From the NCBI RefSeq assembly GCF_002217285.1, contig NZ_MUGW01000004.1, forward strand, positions 1 to 64,000: 64,000 bases of DNA. Reading direction: 5' to 3'. Both the position numbers and the translations under genes were made by a program. Source of the DNA: Flavobacterium hercynium. Lineage in GTDB: Bacteria; Bacteroidota; Bacteroidia; Flavobacteriales; Flavobacteriaceae. Within the stretch, counting starts at the first letter, position 1. Each line of letters begins with the position of its first letter. The notes beneath the pieces are model-generated. The model was not told the DNA's origin. It saw nothing but the letters and a program-made list of their open reading frames with translations, and made no database searches. Positions 7,341 to 14,847 of this stretch are shown piece after piece.

Positions 7341-7505
7341 GGGACAAAGGTTCAGAGGTACTGAGGTTTTTTTATTGGGATTGAAAGATTGAAGAATTGA
7401 AAGATTTAAAAATTGAAAAAACTTAGCTTCTTAGAAACTTAGTACCTCAGCCACTCAAAAACTAAAAAACCTTTGTCCCTTTGCTCCTCTGAGCCTTTGT
7501 CCCTC
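7341..7505. repeat. inverted oligonucleotide array
   Basis: GGGACAAAGG (7341-7350) and GAGGTAC on the left are answered by GTACCTC (7442-7448) and two copies of CCTTTGTCCC (7470-7479, 7494-7503) on the right, giving a long imperfect hairpin. It separates the monooxygenase gene from topB. The upstream in-frame ATG of topB (7473) lies inside it, which speaks against that start. Confidence 0.6.
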
Positions 7506-7547
7506 AAAAAAAAAAGACTAATTTCGCTCTTTAATTTGAAGGAGAAA

Positions 7548-9863
7548 ATGAAGGTCTGTATTGCTGAAAAACCAAGTGTAGCGCGAGAAATAGCATCCGT
7601 TTTAGGAGCCAACACCAAACATGATGGCTACTTTGAAGGAAATGGTTATGCGGTAACGTATACTTTTGGGCATTTGTGTACCTTAAAAGAACCTAATGAT
7701 TATAAACCGCACTGGAAAAGCTGGGATTTGAACAATCTGCCCATGCTTCCGGAGAAGTTTGAAACCAAGGTGGTGGAGAATTCCGGGATTCAGAAGCAAT
7801 TTAAAATTGTAAAAAGTTTGTTCGACCGCGCCGATGTTGTCATAAACTGCGGGGATGCCGGGCAAGAGGGAGAACTGATTCAGCGTTGGGTAATGAATGA
7901 AGCACACTACAAAGGCGAAGTACAACGCTTGTGGATTTCGTCTCTTACGACAGAAGCCATAAAAGAAGGTTTTGATAACTTAAAACCATCTGCCAATTAC
8001 GACAATTTATTCTACGCGGGCTTTTCGCGTGCGATTGGCGATTGGTTATTGGGAATGAATGCTACCCGATTGTACACGGTAAAACATGGCGGATACAAAC
8101 AGGTTTTGTCTATTGGTCGTGTGCAAACGCCAACTTTGGCAATGGTTGTGGATCGGTTTAAGGAGATTGAGAATTTTAAACCTCAACCGTATTGGGAGTT
8201 GCAAACGTTATACAGAGAAACGCTTTTTAGCTACGAAGAAGGTCGGTTTTTGAATAAAGAAGACGGACAAGCGTTGGCCAATAAGGTTAAAGAAAGTGAA
8301 TTCGAAATTGTTTCGGTAGAGAAAAAGAACGGAAACGAATATGCTCCAAAACTGTTTGATTTAACGGGCTTGCAGGTGTATTGCAATACAAAATTTGGTT
8401 TTTCGGCAGATGAAACACTCAAAATTGTGCAGACGCTCTATGAGCAAAAAGTAGTTACCTATCCCAGAGTCGATACGACGTTTTTACCCAATGATATTTA
8501 TCCGAAAGTACCGGGGATTCTGCAAAAGCTAACAAATTACGCAACTTTGACGGAACCGCTTTTGGGGAAAAAAATTAAAAAATCGCCTAAGGTTTTTAAC
8601 GATAAAAAAGTAACGGATCACCACGCTATTATTCCAACCGGAATACAATCGAACTTGCAATACAATCAGCAACAGGTTTACGACATCATTACAAGACGTT
8701 TTATTGCTGTTTTTTATGATGATTGTTTGGTTGCTAATACGACTGTTATTGGTAAAGCTGCTGATGTCACGTTTAAAACTACGGGAAAAGAAATCTTAAA
8801 AAAAGGTTTTCGTATTGTATTTGAAGATCCGAACGCTAAAGAAAAAGAAGCAGATATATTACCAAGTTTTGTGGTAGGAGAAAAAGGACCACACGAACCT
8901 TCGTTTTTAGAAAAAGAAACCAAACCACCCAATCAGTTTACGGAAGCAACGCTACTGCGAGCAATGGAAACGGCTGGAAAACAGGTTGATGATGAGGATT
9001 TACGCGAATTGATGAAAGAAAACGGCATTGGTCGTCCGTCTACTCGTGCGAATATCATTGAAACGCTTTTTAAGCGTCAATATATTGTTAGAAATAAAAA
9101 ACAGGTCTTGCCTACTCCAACCGGAATTCAGCTTATTGATACGATTCAAAATGAATTGATTAAGTCAGCTGAGCTTACTGGTTCCTGGGAGAAGCAGTTA
9201 AAGGATATCGAAAAAGGAACGTTTACCGCGGGTGCTTTTATCAAAAACATGAAGCGCATGGTCGAAGCTTTGGTTACGGAAGTACGAAGCGAAACCAGAC
9301 ACGCTAATATTTCGCATGCTCAAAGTGTTCAAAAAGAGGTGGTAAAGGTGGAGAAGAAAAAAGCTGCCGGAATTTTAGCCGAAACCTGCCCAAAATGCCA
9401 GAAAGCGACTTTGATTAAAGGAAAATCTGCTTTTGGATGTGGGAATTATAAAGCGGGTTGCGATTTCTTATTACCATATACTTTTGCTGATAAAAAAATA
9501 TCTGAAAATCAGTATTTAAGATTGGTTCAAAAAGGATCTACTGTAAACATAAAAGGTTTTAAAACCGAAGCGGGAACCGTAGAAGGTTTAATTCGCTTTG
9601 AGGAAAACTACAAACTTAAACTGGAAGTTAAAAAAACGGCTGCCAAAGCAAAACCGGAAACAAAAACAGAAACCGCATCTGATGCTCTGACCTGCCCTAA
9701 ATGTAAAAAAGGCACGATCATGAAAGGCAAAACGGCTTATGGCTGTGGCGATTATAAATTGGGTTGCGATTTTAAAGTCTCTTTTGATGATGTTAGAGCT
9801 CAACTAAAAGACCAGAAACCAACAAAAGAACTGGTGTATGCGATTTTAAAAGACAACGCTTAG
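7548..9863 (+). CDS. topB: DNA topoisomerase III (type IA)
   Basis: Relaxes and decatenates DNA by a single-strand cut. The protein opens with the TOPRIM domain (MKVCIAEKPSVAREIASVLG) containing INCGDAGQEGE; the active-site tyrosine is Tyr305 in VVTYPRVDTTFLP. Conserved IGRVQTPTLAM and GIGRPSTRA segments follow. The C-terminus carries two C4 zinc ribbons of parallel design (CPKCQKATLIKGKSAFGCG and CPKCKKGTIMKGKTAYGCG). The start at 7548 gives 771 residues and is preceded by an AAGGAG-type ribosome binding site, unusual for this phylum; a 25-residue upstream extension would lie in repeat DNA. Such TopB enzymes are often found on accessory DNA as well as chromosomes. Confidence 0.93.
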   Translation: MKVCIAEKPSVAREIASVLGANTKHDGYFEGNGYAVTYTFGHLCTLKEPNDYKPHWKSWDLNNLPMLPEKFETKVVENSGIQKQFKIVKSLFDRADVVINCGDAGQEGELIQRWVMNEAHYKGEVQRLWISSLTTEAIKEGFDNLKPSANYDNLFYAGFSRAIGDWLLGMNATRLYTVKHGGYKQVLSIGRVQTPTLAMVVDRFKEIENFKPQPYWELQTLYRETLFSYEEGRFLNKEDGQALANKVKESEFEIVSVEKKNGNEYAPKLFDLTGLQVYCNTKFGFSADETLKIVQTLYEQKVVTYPRVDTTFLPNDIYPKVPGILQKLTNYATLTEPLLGKKIKKSPKVFNDKKVTDHHAIIPTGIQSNLQYNQQQVYDIITRRFIAVFYDDCLVANTTVIGKAADVTFKTTGKEILKKGFRIVFEDPNAKEKEADILPSFVVGEKGPHEPSFLEKETKPPNQFTEATLLRAMETAGKQVDDEDLRELMKENGIGRPSTRANIIETLFKRQYIVRNKKQVLPTPTGIQLIDTIQNELIKSAELTGSWEKQLKDIEKGTFTAGAFIKNMKRMVEALVTEVRSETRHANISHAQSVQKEVVKVEKKKAAGILAETCPKCQKATLIKGKSAFGCGNYKAGCDFLLPYTFADKKISENQYLRLVQKGSTVNIKGFKTEAGTVEGLIRFEENYKLKLEVKKTAAKAKPETKTETASDALTCPKCKKGTIMKGKTAYGCGDYKLGCDFKVSFDDVRAQLKDQKPTKELVYAILKDNA

Positions 9864-9939
9864 TGTAAAAACTAAAACTGTTATCTAAGTTTTTTTTTCC
9901 TAAATTAGTGGTTATAATTAACACCAAAACCCTAACCTT

Positions 9940-10431
9940 ATGAACCAAAAATTTACTCTTAAAATAACTTGTGCTGTTTTACTGGCTACTATTGCTTCCT
10001 GTCAAAAAAAGGAAACAATCAAAATAAATAAAATCAAAACGGCTGAATGGCTTATCGGCAACTGGGAAACCAAAACACCAGATGGTACTCTTACCGAAAG
10101 CTGGCAAAAGGTAGACGACAGTACTTTTAGTGCTACTTCTTATTTTATAAAAGGAAAAGACACTTTGCATAACGAACGTATCATTCTTTCTCAAAAAGGA
10201 GAAAATCTTACCTACAGCGCTACTGTAAACGGTCAGAACAATGACAAGGCTATTGATTTTCCTTCTACAAGCGAAACAGATACTAAATTGGTTTTCGAAA
10301 ATCCACAACATGACTTCCCTCAAAAAATAACGTATACTAAAACTGCTAATAATACCGTAACAGCTCAAATTACAGGGAAACTTCAAGGAAAAATAACGAC
10401 GGATACGTTTTTAATGGCTAAGAGCCGGTAA
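9940..10431 (+). CDS. lipoprotein, DUF6265-like
   Basis: A 163-residue protein with a lipoprotein signal peptide: hydrophobic residues 9-19 and a lipobox ending ASC at about Cys21, followed by QKKE. The mature part (AEWLIGNWETKTPDG...ESWQKVDDSTFSATSYF) resembles the DUF6265 family, a small beta-rich lipocalin-like fold with an xxLIGxW opening, found in many Bacteroidota. The function is unknown. It starts 76 bp after topB, with a weak TAAATTAG -7-like box at 9901, so it probably has its own promoter. It is convergent with the MFS gene, the two being separated by a long inverted array. Confidence 0.7.
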   Translation: MNQKFTLKITCAVLLATIASCQKKETIKINKIKTAEWLIGNWETKTPDGTLTESWQKVDDSTFSATSYFIKGKDTLHNERIILSQKGENLTYSATVNGQNNDKAIDFPSTSETDTKLVFENPQHDFPQKITYTKTANNTVTAQITGKLQGKITTDTFLMAKSR

Positions 10432-10703
10432 ATCGTTTATTTGTTGATTTGTTTAATCGGTTATTTGTTGAACTGTTGATTTGTTGGAACGCTAATTTGT
10501 TAAACCGTTAAACTGTTGAATCGTTAAATTGTTAGGCCGGTTATTTGTTGGAACGTTTATTTATTTATTTGGAATATTTTTAAAATTTAAAGATTGAATG
10601 ATTTAAAGATTAAAAAAGATAAACATTGAACAATCAAACAAATCAACAATCAAACGACGAACCAAATTAACGATTTCAACGATTAAACAAATAACCGATT
10701 AAA
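10432..10703. repeat. inverted oligonucleotide array between convergent genes
   Basis: The left half (10432-10560) is built of variants of GTTGATTTGTT/GTTAAACCGTT; the right half (10620-10703) holds their reverse complements (AACAAATCAAC, AACGATTAAAC). The whole can fold into a long imperfect hairpin at the 3' ends of both genes and may act as a two-way terminator. Confidence 0.65.
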
Positions 10704-11864
10704 CTACTCATCTTCTCCTATCTTATTCACCATTAGAATCATAATTGCTCCCAGAAGCGACATGACTAAGAATGCCCATTTCATACTTAAAAATTCAGAG
10801 ATGAATCCTACCATTGGCGGTACGATTAGAAATCCTAAATAACCAATAGTTGAAATAGAAGTTAAGGCTGATCCGCTGCTGAGACTTTTTGAATTTCCTG
10901 CTATGCTAAATACAAGCGGAACGACACAGGAAACACCTATTCCGATTAAAACATAACCAAAGATGGTTGGATAGATATAAGGCAACACGAAGCAAATTAA
11001 GAATCCTAGTGTGATAAAGATTCCGCTATAGAAAAGAATGTTTTTGATTCCGAATCTGGTTACGGCGTAATCGCCTAAAAAGCGTCCGGCTGTAACTGCG
11101 GTCATAAAAAATACGAATGCCGCTGTAGTAAGCTTAGGTGAAGCGTGCAGTATGTTTTGAAAATAGATTCCGCTCCAGTCGTACATTGTATTTTCGCATG
11201 CCATAGAAACAAAACAAATTAAGGCAAACTTGACAAGGTTTTTATCCGGCATAGAAAAGAATTTCTTTTGCTGAGGTACGGGTTCGGTATATTTGGTAAG
11301 CGGATAAAAACAGGCTGTAACGGCCATTAAAAAAATACTAATTCCTAATAAGTGATACGATGGGGCAATATGCTGGGTTACCATGACATATCCTAATCCG
11401 GCTCCTGCGAATCCAGCCAAACTCCAAACAGCATGAAACCTCGTCATAATCGATTTTGAATATAATTTCTGTACTTCGAGCGCCTGAGCATTCATCGAGA
11501 GATTCAGTATATTTCTGGAAGCACCAAAAATCAATAAAATAAGGACCAATTGCCACACAAATGCGCTAAAACCCGGTAATGACAAAACAATGTTGAACAT
11601 AATAGCGCCCAAAAGCATGCAGGATCTACTGCTGTATTTGTTTAGTAACTTACCTGTAAAGGGCATTGTTAACATCAAACCAATGGGAAAAGCAAATAAT
11701 ACGGCACCAAACTCGGCTTCGCTTAAATGCAATTGCGCTTTTATATGTGGAATACGGGAAGCCCAAGAGGAATATCCAAAACCGGAAAGGAAAAAAAATA
11801 CGGTGTTGGCTAATCTAAATCCTTTTGGCGAACCTTGTATCTTTTTAAAAAAAGGAATAATCAT
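10704..11864 (-). CDS. MFS transporter
   Basis: A 386-residue inner-membrane transporter with about twelve hydrophobic segments. The N-terminal half has the MFS signature region (GFGYSSWASRIPHIKAQL, then GLMLTMPFTGKLLNKYSSR between helices 2 and 3), and the second half starts near residue 200 (NLVKFALICFVSMACENTMYDWSG). It resembles the YbjJ/FucP-like branch of the superfamily; the substrate cannot be read from sequence. It is a single gene, divergent from 12022-12747 and convergent with the lipoprotein gene. An ATG at 11864 after an AT-rich leader is the natural start. Confidence 0.85.
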   Translation of the reverse strand: MIIPFFKKIQGSPKGFRLANTVFFFLSGFGYSSWASRIPHIKAQLHLSEAEFGAVLFAFPIGLMLTMPFTGKLLNKYSSRSCMLLGAIMFNIVLSLPGFSAFVWQLVLILLIFGASRNILNLSMNAQALEVQKLYSKSIMTRFHAVWSLAGFAGAGLGYVMVTQHIAPSYHLLGISIFLMAVTACFYPLTKYTEPVPQQKKFFSMPDKNLVKFALICFVSMACENTMYDWSGIYFQNILHASPKLTTAAFVFFMTAVTAGRFLGDYAVTRFGIKNILFYSGIFITLGFLICFVLPYIYPTIFGYVLIGIGVSCVVPLVFSIAGNSKSLSSGSALTSISTIGYLGFLIVPPMVGFISEFLSMKWAFLVMSLLGAIMILMVNKIGEDE

Positions 11865-11974
11865 GTAATTGTTTCAATAGAATTGACTGCAAATTTAGAT
11901 CATTTAATAAAAAACCGTAACGTTAAAAAGTAATATTTCTTATTGTTTAATTTTTAATTGTTCTAAATAAGGCT

Positions 11975-11982
11975 TAAGTTTG
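11975..11982 (+). promoter_or_regulatory. promoter -7 box for the DUF4198-like gene
   Basis: TAAGTTTG, a full match to TAnnTTTG, 39 bp before the ATG at 12022. A TTG at 11958-11960 is only 14 bp upstream, shorter than usual. Confidence 0.45.
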
Positions 11983-12021
11983 TGAAAAATATCAAATTAA
12001 TAATTTTTTAAACCTGATCTT

Positions 12022-12747
12022 ATGAAATCAAATACTCTTAAAGGGATACTCGTTTTACTTTTAATGCTTGTTGCAACTCCTCAATTATTTGCTCACGCAC
12101 TTTGGATAGAAACTAAAGCAACCGGTACAAAAGGAAAAGCACAAGAAATTTCAATTTACTTTGGCGAATTTTCAGATAACGATATTACAGAAGCTGCTAA
12201 GTGGTTCTCTGACCTTAAAGATTTTTCTTTGGTAGTAATCAGTCCATCAAAAAAAGAAATTAAACTTACCGCTACTGCTTTACAAAACAAATATCAGGCA
12301 TTTTTTACTCCTGACGAAGATGGTGTGTATACTATTGCGATGCACCACACTGTAAAAGATGTTTACGGAACAATGAAATTAGATTACAACTCAAGCGCTA
12401 ACGTTACAGTTGGTAACAATACAAAAGGAAATGAAGCTACTGCTAACACCAATGCTATTAGTGTATTTTCTAAAGATGTAACTACTGCAAAACAAAAAAC
12501 TAAAATCAACGTAAATGCTTTGTACCAGGGTGCCATAGCAAAAGAGCAAAAAATAAAAGTAATTGCTCCTAATGGATGGGAAAAAGAATTATGGACTAAC
12601 GATAAGGGAGAAATCTCTTTTACACCACTTTGGTCTGGAAACTACATGGTTGAATTTGCTTATACTGAAAAAGCTCCGGGAGAACTTAACGGAAAAAAAT
12701 ACGATGAGGTATGGAAAATGGCAACGTACCTAATTGCCGTTAAATAA
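12022..12747 (+). CDS. DUF4198-like periplasmic protein
   Basis: A 241-residue exported protein. Residues 1-24 are a signal peptide ending at ...LFA, so that the mature chain would begin HALWIE. An N-terminal His after cleavage followed by a beta-sandwich and a carboxypeptidase-regulatory-like second domain (IKVIAPNGWEKELWTNDKGEISFTPLWSGNYMVE) is typical of DUF4198/NikM-like proteins, several of which are linked to metal (Ni, Co or Cu) handling. No metal transporter lies beside it here. It is a single gene, with a clear terminator at 12782-12809 and a good -7 box upstream. Family call moderate; metal role is inference. Confidence 0.75.
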   Translation: MKSNTLKGILVLLLMLVATPQLFAHALWIETKATGTKGKAQEISIYFGEFSDNDITEAAKWFSDLKDFSLVVISPSKKEIKLTATALQNKYQAFFTPDEDGVYTIAMHHTVKDVYGTMKLDYNSSANVTVGNNTKGNEATANTNAISVFSKDVTTAKQKTKINVNALYQGAIAKEQKIKVIAPNGWEKELWTNDKGEISFTPLWSGNYMVEFAYTEKAPGELNGKKYDEVWKMATYLIAVK

Positions 12748-12781
12748 GTTTTCTCCAAAAACATATTAAATTAGACTTCTA

Positions 12782-12809
12782 AACCTTGCTCGCTGAGCAA
12801 GGTTTTTTT
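12782..12809 (+). terminator. intrinsic terminator
   Basis: AACCTTGCTC-gct-GAGCAAGGTT, a perfect 10-bp stem followed by a T run, 35 bp after the stop of the DUF4198-like gene. Confidence 0.85.
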
Positions 12810-12842
12810 CTTTTAATGAAGAAAATAATTTAATTTATAATT

Positions 12843-12850
12843 ACTTTTGT
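12843..12850 (+). promoter_or_regulatory. promoter -7 box for the APC permease gene
   Basis: TACTTTTG matches TAnnTTTG fully, 42 bp before the ATG at 12893. No convincing -33 box was found. Confidence 0.45.
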
Positions 12851-12892
12851 TTTCAGTAAGCTTAAATTACAAGCTAATAAAAACGTCAACAC

Positions 12893-14209
12893 ATGAGCGA
12901 TACCAAAAGAAACCAATTAAAAAAGAGTTTAGGATTAAGTTTTAATATCGCGGTATTAATTGGAGGAACAATTGGAGTTGGAATTTTACGCACACCGGGT
13001 ACGATTGCATCAATGCTCGATAATTACTGGCTTATTATTGCTTCGTGGATCATTGGAGGTTTATATGTTTTAATTGGTGCTAATTCTTATGCAGAGCTTG
13101 CCACCATGCTTCCTAAAGCGGGAGGTTCGTACAACTACATCAAAAGAGCTTTTGGCGATTATGCCGGTTTTCTCTCAGGCTGGTTTGATTATATTACGAA
13201 TGTAATTCCACCTGCTTTTTACTGCATCGTTATTAGTGAATATACTATTATTTTGTTTCCAGGTCTGGCAAATTACGCTACTCCTATTGCAATTGGTTTA
13301 TTAGTAGCTTTTGTTCTACTACATTTAAGCGGCGTAAAAAACGGCAGTGTTATTCAGCAAATAACCAGCTTGCTAAAAGTGGTTTGTTTCGTAGCCTTGG
13401 TGGTAGCGTGCTTTATGTATACCGGCGTAACTTTAGCTCCGGTTCCTAAGGATAATTCTTTCTTTCACATTGGTTTATTGTTTGGCTTTTTCAAAACATT
13501 ACAGCTTATCATCGGAACGTATAATGGCTGGAACAGCGTTTGCTTTTTTGCAGAAGAAAACGAGAATCCAAACAAAAACATTCCACGATCGTTGTATAGC
13601 GGTGTCTTGTTAGTTGTGGCTATTTACGTTTTGGTAAATGTGGCCTTTTTTCATGTTTTATCTGTTGAAACACTTTCTAAGTCTAGCTTGGCTGCAGCCG
13701 ATGTTGCCAAAATTATCTTCGGAAAAAACGGCGCTATGATCGTTACTGTTATTTCTATTTTTTCACTCATTAGTATCCTAAATGCTTTTATGATGATTCC
13801 GCCAAGAATCTTATTCGGCTTAAGCAGAGATGGCTTTTTTATCGAAAAAGGAACATCTGTAAACAAAGGCGGAACTCCTATTGTTGCCTTGCTCGTTTCT
13901 TCTTTATTCAGTTTATTTTTAATTTGTATTGGCTCTTTTGAAGCCCTGTTTTCATTTGCTGCCTTTACTTCTATTATCGTTTGGGGATTGTCTTATTGTT
14001 CACTGCTTAAACTTCGAAGCTCAGAACCGGACTTGCCAAGACCTTACAAATCTTTGTGGTATCCGTGGACAACGATTATAGCAATTGTTTCTTCCTTAAT
14101 CCTGCTTGGTGGCTTTATTTACAGCGATCCCAAAAGCTTTATCATCATTGTGGGTATTACACTTATTTCTTATCCTTTGTTTTTGTTTTTGAAAAGATTT
14201 AGTATTTAG
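12893..14209 (+). CDS. APC family amino acid permease
   Basis: A 438-residue inner-membrane transporter with about twelve membrane segments. The first helix contains the family's unwound substrate-binding motif GGTIGVGILRTPGTI (residues 24-38), followed by ANSYAELATMLPKAGGSYNYIKRAFGDYAGFLSGW, a standard APC signature. It resembles the LAT-like/GabP-like amino acid exchangers; the substrate is not determined. It is a single gene between a terminator and a long repeat-rich gap. The short C-terminal tail ends in a basic FLKRF segment. Confidence 0.88.
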   Translation: MSDTKRNQLKKSLGLSFNIAVLIGGTIGVGILRTPGTIASMLDNYWLIIASWIIGGLYVLIGANSYAELATMLPKAGGSYNYIKRAFGDYAGFLSGWFDYITNVIPPAFYCIVISEYTIILFPGLANYATPIAIGLLVAFVLLHLSGVKNGSVIQQITSLLKVVCFVALVVACFMYTGVTLAPVPKDNSFFHIGLLFGFFKTLQLIIGTYNGWNSVCFFAEENENPNKNIPRSLYSGVLLVVAIYVLVNVAFFHVLSVETLSKSSLAAADVAKIIFGKNGAMIVTVISIFSLISILNAFMMIPPRILFGLSRDGFFIEKGTSVNKGGTPIVALLVSSLFSLFLICIGSFEALFSFAAFTSIIVWGLSYCSLLKLRSSEPDLPRPYKSLWYPWTTIIAIVSSLILLGGFIYSDPKSFIIIVGITLISYPLFLFLKRFSI

Positions 14210-14570
14210 TACTTAGTACCTAGTTTTTAGTGCTTAGTTTTTTTAGTACCTAGTTCTTAGTACTTGGCTTTTTAGTTTAATCATGCCTTAAAAAGATTAC
14301 ACTTACTTTGCACTTTTATGTTACGCGGATGATGCTGATTCGCTTTGCGAAAACGCGGATTTATACTGATTTTATACTTAGTACCTAGTCTTCGATTTTA
14401 GTATGTATTCTATAGTGCTTAGTAGTTAAAACTTCGCGCTCAAAAATTTATGCCTAATACTGAAACTTTATACTTAGCAATCAACACTAAAAAACTAAAT
14501 ACTAAGAACTACACACTTATAACTAAGTACTAGGTACTAAAAACTAAGTACTAAGTACTAAAATTACAAT
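14205..14570. repeat. inverted array of TTAGTACTTAG-type words
   Basis: The left part (14205-14278) is built from TTAGTACTTAGTACCTAGTT variants; the right part (14456-14570) carries the complementary ACTAAGTACTAGGTACTAA series. The rest of the 14210-14847 gap holds a dispersed repeat (14323-14370) and AT-rich DNA. A 29-codon open frame at 14731-14820 is not supported as a gene. Confidence 0.65.
14323..14370 (+). repeat. dispersed intergenic repeat, copy A
   Basis: A segment reading ACGCGGATGATGCTGATTCG..., with an internal TTCGC-ttt-GCGAA hairpin and a second CGCGGAT. A related copy lies in the opposite orientation at 46547-46602. Confidence 0.5.
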
Positions 14571-14847
14571 TAATTAAAAATCAGGTATTTATACGCTTTT
14601 TATTCTCATTTACTTTAATGAGCTTTGTTTAATGCAAAGTAATTTCATACAAAACATACCTTCTTTGTAAATAAAATTGACAGATTAATTTTTTCAGAAG
14701 TATTCTATATTAACCTTTAATATTTAAATTATGAAAATGAAAATCAATTTGCTGCATGCTTTTTTTGGAGTCATCAGCGACAGAAGTCCTCCGCATTTGA
14801 TATTGATACAATCACGTTAATTATTACCCCATAAAAATCAAAATCAT

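Noticed and set aside
7473-7547. N-terminal extension of topoisomerase III
   Set aside because: The extra 25 residues are encoded by the inverted-word array, and the TOPRIM domain begins exactly at the ATG at 7548, which has a ribosome binding site.
9979-10386. 135-codon open frame opposite the lipoprotein gene
   Set aside because: The plus strand has a clear lipoprotein signal and family pattern; the minus frame has neither.
14731-14820. 29-codon small gene before the subtilase
   Set aside because: Starts with ATG and is in an A-rich context, but there is no conserved feature and no sign of translation; too short to support.
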